Assembly: GCA_902477365.1 (NCBI GenBank)
Contig: CABSGW010000033.1
Coordinates: 1-15,148 of the forward strand
Length of the DNA stretch: 15,148 bases
Source: an uncultured Prevotellaceae bacterium
Lineage (GTDB): Bacteria > Bacteroidota > Bacteroidia > Bacteroidales > Bacteroidaceae
Direction of reading: 5' to 3'
Shown in pieces: positions 1-7,490 of this stretch. The notes below the pieces were generated by a model. The model was not told the origin of the DNA. It saw nothing but the letters and a program-made list of their open reading frames with translations, and did no database searches. Numbering within the stretch: position 1 is the stretch's first letter; the number at the start of each line of letters is the position of its first letter. The translations under genes were made by a program, and so were the position numbers.

Positions 1-9
1 CGTCATCAC

Positions 10-840
10 CTATGGCGGAACACGACAAGCTACGGCGATTCGCTGGCCGGCATAACTGAATATCTTGGAGGCCGAAAGCATCAGGATATAGTTGTCTGTA
101 TAGCGGGCTACCGTGGGGGGATAAGGAGGAGCGTAGGGATGGCCCAAGTCGTGACGGAAGTCCATGCAGAAGTACGCTTGATCTTCCAAGATAATGGTGT
201 CGTAGCGGGTTGCCAGTTCGCCGATGATGCGCAACTCGTCCTCTTCCAGACAGATCCATGCCGGGTTGTTGGGGTTGGAATAGACAATCGCCGCGATGTT
301 CCCTTGACTCAAGAACGATTCCAGTTTGGTGCGTAAAGCCTCTCCCCTGTAAGGGTATATGTCAAATTGCTGATAGTTGATGCCCTGTACGCGCAATTGG
401 GATTTCTGGATAGGGAAACCCGGATCAATGAACAGTACGGTGTCTTTTTTCGGGTCGCGCTGGCAGCAGGCGATAAATGCCCCAAAGGATGCTGCGACCG
501 AGCCGGTGGTGGGAACGCAGGCACGTGGAGATATATCGATGTTTATAAATGCTTTTACAAACTCGGAGGTGGCTTCTTTCAGTTCGGCTACGCCTGCGGC
601 GGCTGGGTAGATAGATGCCAGACCACGGTCGAGCGCAGCCTTTTCGGCTTCCATGCCGATGATGTTGGGCGGAAGTCCGGGTGATCCTTGGTCCATACGG
701 ATAAAGGGGATACCCGTCAGCTCTTCCAATCGGGAGGCAACCAACAGAATGTCACCAATGGTGGCTTGTCCAATATCGGCTATGTTCAATTCTTTTATAA
801 CCGATTCCACTAACTCGTTGCTAAAAACCTGGTGTGTCAT
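10..840 (-). CDS. Fold-type I PLP-dependent aminotransferase, C-terminal part missing or frame-broken
   Basis: This encodes a class I/II aminotransferase that should transfer an amino group between an amino acid and a 2-oxo acid using pyridoxal phosphate. Visible landmarks are a TTGS phosphate-binding turn (residues 111-114), NPNNP (189-193), Asp220 in LEDQAY, and SASK with the PLP-binding Lys259, followed by SYAGQR with the phosphate-binding Arg267. Family members run to roughly 400-450 residues, but this frame stops at 10-12 after 276 residues, so most of the C-terminal domain is absent. Another frame is open from about position 30 to the window edge and gives residues such as CSAIGDD, which suggests a one-base frameshift, real or from sequencing. 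It is the last visible gene of the minus-strand operon, starting 2 bp after the iorB stop. Context suggests an aromatic or branched-chain substrate, but this is inferred. The aminotransferase class is clear; the exact substrate is not. Confidence 0.85.
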   Translation of the reverse strand: MTHQVFSNELVESVIKELNIADIGQATIGDILLVASRLEELTGIPFIRMDQGSPGLPPNIIGMEAEKAALDRGLASIYPAAAGVAELKEATSEFVKAFINIDISPRACVPTTGSVAASFGAFIACCQRDPKKDTVLFIDPGFPIQKSQLRVQGINYQQFDIYPYRGEALRTKLESFLSQGNIAAIVYSNPNNPAWICLEEDELRIIGELATRYDTIILEDQAYFCMDFRHDLGHPYAPPYPPTVARYTDNYILMLSASKIFSYAGQRIAVACRVPP

Positions 841-842
841 AA

Positions 843-1430
843 TTACGCTTTTTCGGGATCAACCATCTCGTAACCGATGGATAATGCTTTAAGGTTCATG
901 GCAATGATATCTTCTCCCTTACTGGCGAAAACAGTACGTATGCTGGCTTCCAGTTCGTTGTATTCCAGCAAGTGGAGAGCGCGGGCTGCGGCTCCAAGCA
1001 AGATTACATTGGCGCATTTGGCCAAATTGTTCTCTTGCGCCAGTTTGTCAATGTCCAGAGCAATGACGTGCGGATAGTTTTGCAACTCTTTGGCAATCAG
1101 TTCTTGTTCCGGATAATTAGGGATGTTGACAAAGGGAGAGGAAGAGGTGATGATCCACCCTTTTTCGGTTAGGTACGGCACATAGCGCAACGCTTCCATC
1201 GGTTCCAGTGAGATAATCACATCAGCATGTCCTTTTGCGATGAGATCGGAGTGTATGGGACTGTCGGATATGCGGAGGTTTGACTGTACGTCGCCTCCCC
1301 GTTGGCTCATGCCATGTACTTCGGCCTGTTTGATGTAGAGTGCCTTGGTCATGGCTGCCTGTCCGATAAGTGTGGCGATGGAGAGGATACCTTGTCCTCC
1401 GACGCCTGATAGGATGATATCTGTTTTCAT
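843..1430 (-). CDS. iorB: Indolepyruvate ferredoxin oxidoreductase, beta subunit
   Basis: This is the gamma-domain-type subunit of a two-subunit 2-oxoacid:ferredoxin oxidoreductase. With IorA it decarboxylates aryl pyruvates (indolepyruvate, phenylpyruvate, hydroxyphenylpyruvate) to aryl-acetyl-CoA and reduces ferredoxin. In anaerobes the reverse reductive carboxylation is also known. The 195-residue length is typical. The N-terminus carries the glycine-rich GVGGQGI motif (residues 9-15), followed by the family signature EVHGMSQRGG (37-46). A further region around SLEPMEALRY matches the family. Its start codon overlaps the iorA stop by 4 bp (1427-1430), so translation is probably coupled, and the aminotransferase begins 2 bp after its stop. 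The protein should be cytosolic. Family assignment is secure; the exact preferred 2-oxo acid is not visible in the sequence. Confidence 0.95.
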   Translation of the reverse strand: MKTDIILSGVGGQGILSIATLIGQAAMTKALYIKQAEVHGMSQRGGDVQSNLRISDSPIHSDLIAKGHADVIISLEPMEALRYVPYLTEKGWIITSSSPFVNIPNYPEQELIAKELQNYPHVIALDIDKLAQENNLAKCANVILLGAAARALHLLEYNELEASIRTVFASKGEDIIAMNLKALSIGYEMVDPEKA

Positions 1431-3040
1431 TTTTCGGCTTTCTTTTTTTTCAGCTTGCGGTTAAGTGTCTGTATGCATTCTCTGCGTGGAATGATGACAG
1501 ATACGCCTTGGTATTCGATTTCTTCACGAATGATACGCGTGATTTCTTCCATATTCTTGGGAAGAGGAATAACAACCCTTACGTGGTCGGGCTCAACCCC
1601 CAGTCCCAGGCAAATGGCTTCGAATTTGTTTGTTCCGGCCGAATCCTGTCCGCCGGTCATTGCGGTGGTCAGGTTGTCGGAGATAACAACGGTGATGGGA
1701 GACTGGCTGTTTACAGCATCCAGCAAACCCGTCATGCCCGAGTGGGTGAAGGTGGAGTCGCCAATGACGGCGATGGCCGGGAAGAGTCCGGCGTCGGCAG
1801 CTCCTTTGGCCATTGTGATGGATGCTCCCATGTCCACACAACTGTCGATGGTGCGGAAAGGGGGAAGCGCTCCCAAAGTGTAACAACCGATGTCGCTGAA
1901 TATCTTGGCTGTCGGGTACTCTTTCACCACAAGGTTCAATGCGTCGTAAACATCCCGGTGACCACATCCTTTACACAAGGCCGGCGGACGGGGCACAACG
2001 TTTTGAGAGGGTCTGAAAGGCTGTGGCGTTTTCAGACCTAGTGCTGCGGCTACGCTGTCAGGCGTCAGCTCACCGGTGCGGGGCAAGTCTCCGGTTAACC
2101 GTCCTTTAATGGGGATGGGGGTAGGCAGCAAACCGCTGATTTGTTCCTCAATGAGCGGTTGTCCCTCTTCAAGAATGAGCAGTTCGTTGCACTCGGTTGC
2201 CATTTGACGAATCCACTCTTTGGGTAGTGGATATTGTGATACCTTCAATAACGGGAAGGGACATGTACCGTTGAAAGCCTCGAGTACGTAGTTGTAAGCT
2301 ATGCCTGAAGCGATAAGTCCGCGACTGTGGTCTTTGCCTTCTACAAACAGGTTGTAAGGGGAGTTGAGCGCGTGACCTTCTAGCACGGTTTGTTGACGTA
2401 CCAGCTTTTCGTACCGGCGTCTGGCGTTGGCCGGAAGCAGAATCCAGTCCATGCGTTCGGCCTTATTGTTCAATGCGTTTTCGGCAGAAATGGTTCCCAA
2501 GGTAACCACAGCCCGTGAGTGTGCCATGCGCGTGGTGATGCGCATCAATATGGGCAAACCTTCTTTTTCGGATAGCTCATAGGCAAACTTCATCATGTCG
2601 TAAGCCTCTTGCTGGGACGAAGGCTCCAGGATGGGCAACAACGAAAACTTACCGTAAAAGCGGGTGTCTTGCTCGTTTTGTGAAGAATGCATGGAGGGGT
2701 CGTCGGCCACCAGCACTACCAGACCGCCGTTTACACCTGTAATGGCAGAGTTGACAAAGGCATCGGCAGCCACATTCATTCCGACGTGTTTCATGCACAC
2801 CAGTGAACGTTTTCCCACATACGACATTCCCAGAGCAGCCTCCATGGCTGTTTTCTCGTTGGTACACCAGCGTGTGTGCAGTTTCCGTTCGCAGGCAATA
2901 GGGTGTGCCTGTATGTACTCTGTGATTTCAGTAGAGGGAGTTCCGGGATAAGCATATACGCCGCTAATGCCGGCGTGGATGGCTCCTAAGGCCACTGCCT
3001 CGTCTCCCAATAGTAATTCCTTTTTGGATTGATTTATCAT
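1427..3040 (-). CDS. iorA: Indolepyruvate ferredoxin oxidoreductase, alpha subunit, without C-terminal ferredoxin domain
   Basis: This is the catalytic thiamine-diphosphate subunit of indolepyruvate:ferredoxin oxidoreductase. The N-terminal pyrimidine-binding domain has YPGTPSTEI (residues 31-39). The pyrophosphate-binding domain has GDS (427-429) and Asn456 in SDNLTTAMTGGQ, the usual GDx-x26-N spacing. Iron-sulfur ligands are suggested by CKGCGHR (Cys356, Cys359) and by the cysteines in SDIGCYTLG and DSCVDMG. The protein is 537 residues long. Many archaeal and bacterial IorA proteins are about 600-650 residues and end with a two-[4Fe-4S] ferredoxin-like domain. Here the chain stops soon after the TPP domain with a lysine-rich tail (KLKKKK). 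It lies 12 bp after the omega-amidase and overlaps iorB by 4 bp. From memory, short IorA forms also occur in other Bacteroides, so this is probably a lineage variant and not damage. Confidence 0.94.
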   Translation of the reverse strand: MINQSKKELLLGDEAVALGAIHAGISGVYAYPGTPSTEITEYIQAHPIACERKLHTRWCTNEKTAMEAALGMSYVGKRSLVCMKHVGMNVAADAFVNSAITGVNGGLVVLVADDPSMHSSQNEQDTRFYGKFSLLPILEPSSQQEAYDMMKFAYELSEKEGLPILMRITTRMAHSRAVVTLGTISAENALNNKAERMDWILLPANARRRYEKLVRQQTVLEGHALNSPYNLFVEGKDHSRGLIASGIAYNYVLEAFNGTCPFPLLKVSQYPLPKEWIRQMATECNELLILEEGQPLIEEQISGLLPTPIPIKGRLTGDLPRTGELTPDSVAAALGLKTPQPFRPSQNVVPRPPALCKGCGHRDVYDALNLVVKEYPTAKIFSDIGCYTLGALPPFRTIDSCVDMGASITMAKGAADAGLFPAIAVIGDSTFTHSGMTGLLDAVNSQSPITVVISDNLTTAMTGGQDSAGTNKFEAICLGLGVEPDHVRVVIPLPKNMEEITRIIREEIEYQGVSVIIPRRECIQTLNRKLKKKKAEK

Positions 3041-3052
3041 AATAGGAAGTGA

Positions 3053-3820
3053 TTATTTCAGTGTTAGTGTGAACGTGTCCGTATCGTTCAGTACCGGGAA
3101 CTTGGTACGGAATTGTGCTAATTCGTCCAGGTTGATGACAGCACTGGCTTCGCTCTCTGTGTGGTCGGGACATTGGGCCAGGTAGTTGCCGTAAGCGTCT
3201 ATAACGGCACTGCCGCCACAATAGTCGCAAGCAATGTCTGTGCCAACGCGGTTCACCCCAATTACGTAGCATTGGTTCTCGATGGCCCGTGCAACGAGCA
3301 ATGCACGCCAGGCTGCCACACGCGGCGTAGGCCAGCTGGCTACATAGAGGGCAACGTCATAGTCGTTCAAGTTACGTGAAAAGACGGGAAAACGCAGGTC
3401 GTAGCAAATTTGAAGTAGAAAGCGTATACCGCGATAGGTGACGACAATGCGTTCGTTGCCTGCGTCAAAACGTTTGTGTTCACCTCCGTAGGTGAACAGG
3501 TGGTGTTTGTCGTAGTGAACCGTCGGTTCGTTCGGGCGAATAAAATAGAAACGGTTGTAAAAGTGTCCTTCAACCTCGATGGCCACACTGCCGGCCAAGG
3601 CACAGTTGCGTTGTTCACTTTGTGTTTTCATCCAGGCTAGTGTATCGCTTGCTGCCGGTTCGGCAATGCCTTGAGGCCGTGTGCAGAATCCTGTGGAAAA
3701 CATCTCGGGCAGGACAAATAGTTCCGTGTCGGGGTATTGATCCAATACACGGGTGATGCGGTCCCTGTTTTCCGTGGGATTGGCCCATACAATATCGCGT
3801 TGCAATATGGTTACTTTCAT
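3053..3820 (-). CDS. Carbon-nitrogen hydrolase, Nit2/YafV-type omega-amidase
   Basis: This is a nitrilase-superfamily amidase of 255 residues, likely an omega-amidase that hydrolyses 2-oxoglutaramate or 2-oxosuccinamate to the dicarboxylic 2-oxo acid and ammonia. The catalytic Glu-Lys-Cys triad is visible as Glu39 in LPEMF, Lys105 in YDKHHLF and Cys139 in QICYDLRFP. Residues such as STGF after the Glu, the YGGE segment and YVASWP also match the YafV/Nit2 group. The start at 3820 gives the family-typical beginning MKVTILQ. An in-frame ATG at 3859 is rejected because it lies inside the predicted -7 promoter box. It is the first gene of the operon with iorA, iorB and an aminotransferase. The pairing suggests it clears the oxo product of glutamine-dependent transamination; that link is inference from the neighbours. 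Confidence 0.9.
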   Translation of the reverse strand: MKVTILQRDIVWANPTENRDRITRVLDQYPDTELFVLPEMFSTGFCTRPQGIAEPAASDTLAWMKTQSEQRNCALAGSVAIEVEGHFYNRFYFIRPNEPTVHYDKHHLFTYGGEHKRFDAGNERIVVTYRGIRFLLQICYDLRFPVFSRNLNDYDVALYVASWPTPRVAAWRALLVARAIENQCYVIGVNRVGTDIACDYCGGSAVIDAYGNYLAQCPDHTESEASAVINLDELAQFRTKFPVLNDTDTFTLTLK

Positions 3821-3856
3821 AGTGTAAATGTTAGGATAAAGACCTGTTTCTAGGGA

Positions 3857-3864
3857 CAAAGATA
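3857..3864 (-). promoter_or_regulatory. Bacteroidetes -7 promoter box for the omega-amidase/ior operon
   Basis: Read on the minus strand this is TATCTTTG, a match to the Bacteroidetes -7 consensus TAnnTTTG. It lies 37 bp upstream of the omega-amidase ATG, so a transcript would have a leader of roughly 30 nt. No clear -33 TTTG is present at the usual spacing. Confidence 0.6.
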
Positions 3865-3961
3865 CTTCTTTTGTTAATAATAAGGGCTATTCCACTTACT
3901 ATTTTATCCCTGTTTGGCCGCTCAATGTTTATGTTTACATTTGTGGGTTACATTTTTTTAT

Positions 3962-4018
3962 GCCCAGTCTGTTTCAACGAGCAGCCCAGTTCGTTGAAAC
4001 GGACTGGGCTGCTCGTTA
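3962..4018. repeat. Overlapping palindromic repeat with two alternative hairpins
   Basis: Three interlocking inverted repeats occupy this intergenic stretch. A 15-bp perfect pair is AACGAGCAGCCCAGT (3976-3990) with its complement at 4003-4017. A 10-bp perfect pair is GTTTCAACGA (3971-3980) with 3991-4000. The second pair extends to a 19-bp stem (3962-3980 with 3991-4009) with one mismatch that would be a U-G pair in plus-strand RNA. The two folds cannot form together. No T-run follows on either strand, so it is not an obvious intrinsic terminator. It sits between the DUF5723 terminator and the omega-amidase promoter. A related element occurs at 12365-12412. The remaining bases of the 3865-4135 gap show no gene. 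Confidence 0.8.
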
Positions 4019-4135
4019 TTACTGGAAGCAGAGAGAGGCCGACCGGGCTTTGAATCTTATGGCTGTTGACGCATATATACATTTCTTTTGAGAAGTGGAG
4101 GGGGATGGCGAGGATGGTACAAAGTACAGGATACA

Positions 4136-4165
4136 ATAAAGGGGAAGAAAATTCTCCCCCTTTAT
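4136..4165 (-). terminator. Intrinsic terminator of the DUF5723/lipoprotein unit
   Basis: A 13-bp stem (4136-4148 with 4153-4165) with one A-C mismatch has a G/C-rich core and a 4-nt loop. It lies about 25 bp beyond the DUF5723 stop codon on the minus strand. The distal arm runs into a T-rich stretch (CCCCTTTATTG), as expected for a factor-independent terminator. Confidence 0.65.
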
Positions 4166-4188
4166 CTTATTGAAAATAATATATGTGT

Positions 4189-5583
4189 TTAGCTGAGCGG
4201 GAAGCTGAAACCTAAACAAACGTTTGCGTTGAAACTGTTCATTGGAATACCTTGTTTGTTCACTTTGCTTATGATACGGTCTGAACCGATAAAGAAATTG
4301 TATCCTTTGTGACCGAAGCTAAGTAAACCACCCCAGCACCATCCTGTGGAAGAGACAGAGGTGTTGATAGATGCCTCGAACCATTTGAGCGGACGTACAT
4401 TGGCCGAAAGCATACCTTGGTGGTAAGAGTAGATACCTTCGATACGGCTGGTATATAAGAAACCGGCGGTCAGGTTCTTGTAGAAAGGCATCTCGTATTC
4501 CGCGCCCAGATTGATGGTTGCGGCCAGGCCTTGAAGCACGCTTTTCTTACCATTATCGTAAACAGAGAACATGCGTTCCAGGTCATCGCCAATAGACTCG
4601 AACTGGTCGCCTAACTTTTGACTGTTCGGGTCGGAACCTTCCACGTGGATGGGATCTTTAAAACCGTCAAATTCCCACTTGTCGGCCGAGATAGCTTGGT
4701 TGCTGCTCCATGAGATGAAACCGAGGTCGGTAATTGATCCTGAAACGGTCAGGCCGTCCATTACTTTATAAGTTGCACCCAAGTCAACGGCTAAACCGAA
4801 TCCGGGCATACCGAAGCTGACATCATCCAGTCCTTCAACTTTATTCATTCCAGGTTTGGTGTTCTCGTTAGGCGTGTCGTCCAACTCGTATTTGGATTTT
4901 AACACAGCCGTGTTCAGACGTGCGTCACCTTCCAGAATCCACTTGTCGTCGTTCATGGTTATGTTCAGATTCTTTACGTCCATGTCTGCATAGGCAGCAC
5001 CCAGAAGAACTTTGAATTTGGCTCCTACATTCAAGCGGTCGTTGATGGCACGCGAATGGCCGAATGCCAACTCCATGTAGTTTTGTGAACGAACACCCAA
5101 ATCGGAGATGTTGTAACGCTCGTGTGCGCCGGCCTCTTTCATGAACGAGAACAACTCGTAAGGCAAGTTCAGCTGCGTGTTCGAACGCAAGTTCAACTCA
5201 ACCAAGTTGAAGCCGCCGAATCCTCTGAAAGCAACCGAGGCAATGTTGTAGTTTACGTGTACGCCTAATCTGTTCTTGCTATCCAGGTCGCCCAAGAATT
5301 TCTTGGTGTCTACGGTAGGACTCATAAATGTTGTCAAGTCGTAATCGGGATTACCGTTTAGTTTGTATACGAAGTTCTTGAGTCCCACGTTACCCGTTGC
5401 TCCTAGGTTGATGTTTCCTGTAAACGGTTGGGCAACATATGCTTTGTCGAGTAAAGCCGGGTTTATCTGGTGACGGAAGTTAGACGTCTTTGAGAAATAG
5501 GATGCACGCAATTCTTGTGCATGGGCGGTTCCTGCTGTGCAAATAAGGGCTGCCGCCAACGTATATTTAAGTATCTTTTTCAT
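4189..5583 (-). CDS. DUF5723-type outer-membrane beta-barrel protein
   Basis: This is a 464-residue exported protein of unknown function, probably an outer-membrane beta-barrel. Residues 1-22 form a signal peptide (MKKILK, hydrophobic core, then AHA before Gln23). The mature N-terminus contains SYF then RHQINPAL (about residues 28-44), which resembles the conserved start of the Bacteroidetes DUF5723 family as I remember it. The rest has alternating hydrophobic and polar residues, frequent Gly and aromatic residues and many short strand-like blocks (for example LGVHVNYNIASVAFRGFGGF), as in PorV/FadL-like barrels. The C-terminus ends GFSFPLS, so the usual terminal aromatic residue is four residues in. 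It lies 40 bp downstream of a large lipoprotein gene on the same strand and is followed by a terminator. The pair probably acts together at the cell surface. No enzyme motif is seen. Confidence 0.82.
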   Translation of the reverse strand: MKKILKYTLAAALICTAGTAHAQELRASYFSKTSNFRHQINPALLDKAYVAQPFTGNINLGATGNVGLKNFVYKLNGNPDYDLTTFMSPTVDTKKFLGDLDSKNRLGVHVNYNIASVAFRGFGGFNLVELNLRSNTQLNLPYELFSFMKEAGAHERYNISDLGVRSQNYMELAFGHSRAINDRLNVGAKFKVLLGAAYADMDVKNLNITMNDDKWILEGDARLNTAVLKSKYELDDTPNENTKPGMNKVEGLDDVSFGMPGFGLAVDLGATYKVMDGLTVSGSITDLGFISWSSNQAISADKWEFDGFKDPIHVEGSDPNSQKLGDQFESIGDDLERMFSVYDNGKKSVLQGLAATINLGAEYEMPFYKNLTAGFLYTSRIEGIYSYHQGMLSANVRPLKWFEASINTSVSSTGWCWGGLLSFGHKGYNFFIGSDRIISKVNKQGIPMNSFNANVCLGFSFPLS

Positions 5584-5623
5584 CTTGATCTTAGCTTAAA
5601 TGATTCTTATTACGGCTTAATCC

Positions 5624-7369
5624 TTAGTTGAAGTTACCGATTATTTGTCCGTTTAGCCTGATGCGAATGTCTTCCATACGGATGTATTGGTTCGAATTCA
5701 GTTCGGCTTGATCGGCAGCGTCTGCGTGGATTTTGAATATAATCTGATCTAACAAGCTGACAGCGGCGCGGTCTCTGGCTGTAATGGTGATGGTCAACGG
5801 AGTTTCCTTCATTCCGCCTATTGGAGCCGCGGCTGCGATGGCTGGTTCAACGATCAATACATCTGACAGATCTTCACCTGTAACGCTAATAGGAATCAAG
5901 GTGACGGTCAAATCCAACGGAACGGTGTTGATGGCTTTTGCCGTAAGGGTGATTCCGTCAGCCTGATATTTTTTGAGATCTTTGTTCATGTCGGTTGCCG
6001 AGTCGTTGTATACAATGCAGGTGTTGGCATTGTAACGGAACGGCATGAGCACGTCGTAGTCCAAATTAATGTGGTAATCTGTTCCCGGACGTAATGTGTG
6101 ACGGGCTTCGGGGTCTGCTTTGATTCTACCGCCATCTAAGTTGATGTTTATCTGGTCTGGAAGTTTCGTGACAATTTTACCCAATCCCGGAACTTTTACG
6201 TTAATGGCCTCGGGACTCATCGTGTTGTTCGGATCGAAAGGTGCAGTTCCGTCATAGAAATAATATTGGGAGAACCGGTAGGGGCGTACCGATACATAGT
6301 TCGTTGCCGGGATGTTCACTTGTTCCAGTGTCATACCGTCTTTTACGCTGGCAAGGTTACCGCTGAACAATAAGGGGATAGGAAGTTCTTCACCACCCAT
6401 GTTTATGCGCAATGTCGGATTGTTCATGTTCAGCGTTACTTCAGGATCTTGCAAAAAGTCCGGTAGGTCGTTGCCGATTTCCAGCGGATCCACTTCGGGG
6501 TTGATGGCCGGATTGAATTGTCCTGAAACTTGCGCTACACCCAGTTGTGGGAATTGTACTTTGAGTTGAACCGAAAGCTGACTGCCGGCAGTCACGTAGT
6601 TTGGTCCGGTGCTTTTAATGGTGAAGTTACCATTCATGGTGATTTGGTCTGCCAGGTTCAATGTGCCATTCTCAATGGCTTTGTTTTCTGTTGTCAGCGA
6701 GTCGATAACCAGGTTGGCCAGCTCTATGTGGTCGCGGTTATTAGTCAGGTCGCCGATGTAGAGCGTGTGCGTTCCTTCTCGGAACATGCTTGAGTGTACA
6801 AAGTCGGGGAATTCAATGCTGAATCCTTTGATCTCGGAAATGTAGAAATTAGTTCCGGCCGGTTTCAAAACATCCAGTGATAAGGATATATTTTGGTTGG
6901 TGGGTACGATACTGTACAGATTTACCACGTCGTCATCAATGTTGTCTACGTTGATTTCAAGTGTATTGTCTGCTTCAATGTCTTCCTTTTCGGAGAACTC
7001 GGGGATAGTAGCATCTGCGTCAAACGTAAAGAGCGGAATGTTAGGTGACAAATCAACGGGGTCGATGTCGCGTGTTGCGATTTCACTCACATTGACGGTA
7101 AAGTCAGTGTTTCCGTTCTTTATCAGATAATAGAGACCATTGGCGGTTGTGTCAATCATCCCGTCTTCATCGCGGTCCACTTCTAGGATGTCACGCAGGT
7201 AAATGTTCTCGGTGTTACCGATTTTCAGCGCGAGTCCGTTACTTCCCATGCCGATTGTCATGTCGAGATCGTTGCTCAGGTCATAACCGCTTTCCACACA
7301 GGCCGTAAACAACAGCGCCGCAGGCAGTATGCGCAGCAACTGTTTGGTACATACAAGCATTCTTTTCAT
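5624..7369 (-). CDS. Large secreted lipoprotein of unknown function
   Basis: This is a 581-residue lipoprotein that I do not recognise as a named family. The signal peptide spans residues 1-23 and ends LLFTA before lipobox Cys24. After a short linker, the chain is rich in alternating beta-strand pattern, Asn, Asp, Pro and Thr, suggesting stacked beta-sandwich modules and no enzyme core. Residues 65-73 (DRDEDGMID) match the DxDxDGxxD calcium-binding loop of EF-hand, dockerin and thrombospondin-3 repeats. The acidic N-terminal region (residues 26-36) could help surface export, but it is not a clean lipoprotein export signal. The gene starts the minus-strand unit that continues into the DUF5723 barrel after 40 bp, with a promoter box about 67 bp upstream. 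A partnership between a surface lipoprotein and a barrel is plausible but inferred. Confidence 0.8.
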   Translation of the reverse strand: MKRMLVCTKQLLRILPAALLFTACVESGYDLSNDLDMTIGMGSNGLALKIGNTENIYLRDILEVDRDEDGMIDTTANGLYYLIKNGNTDFTVNVSEIATRDIDPVDLSPNIPLFTFDADATIPEFSEKEDIEADNTLEINVDNIDDDVVNLYSIVPTNQNISLSLDVLKPAGTNFYISEIKGFSIEFPDFVHSSMFREGTHTLYIGDLTNNRDHIELANLVIDSLTTENKAIENGTLNLADQITMNGNFTIKSTGPNYVTAGSQLSVQLKVQFPQLGVAQVSGQFNPAINPEVDPLEIGNDLPDFLQDPEVTLNMNNPTLRINMGGEELPIPLLFSGNLASVKDGMTLEQVNIPATNYVSVRPYRFSQYYFYDGTAPFDPNNTMSPEAINVKVPGLGKIVTKLPDQININLDGGRIKADPEARHTLRPGTDYHINLDYDVLMPFRYNANTCIVYNDSATDMNKDLKKYQADGITLTAKAINTVPLDLTVTLIPISVTGEDLSDVLIVEPAIAAAAPIGGMKETPLTITITARDRAAVSLLDQIIFKIHADAADQAELNSNQYIRMEDIRIRLNGQIIGNFN

Positions 7370-7435
7370 TATTGTATAGTGTTTGTGTTTGTTTGCAAAT
7401 AAAACTCGTTAAAAAAGAAATTATAATCCGTGCTG

Positions 7436-7443
7436 CAAAGTTA
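7436..7443 (-). promoter_or_regulatory. -7 promoter box for the lipoprotein/DUF5723 unit
   Basis: On the minus strand this reads TAACTTTG, matching TAnnTTTG. It is 67 bp upstream of the lipoprotein ATG, giving a leader of roughly 60 nt. A matching -33 TTTG at standard spacing is not evident. Confidence 0.5.
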
Positions 7444-7490
7444 GAAAATATTTTTGATAAATTAAGAGTGGTTGTTCTTATTTTATTGGA

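Noticed and set aside
3821..3859. A longer omega-amidase start at 3859 adding 13 residues
   Set aside because: The extra residues do not resemble the family N-terminus, and the upstream ATG falls in the predicted -7 box; MKVTILQ at 3820 fits the family.
3976..4017. The 15-bp hairpin as an intrinsic terminator
   Set aside because: Neither strand has a T-run after the stem, and a better terminator for the upstream gene exists at 4136-4165.
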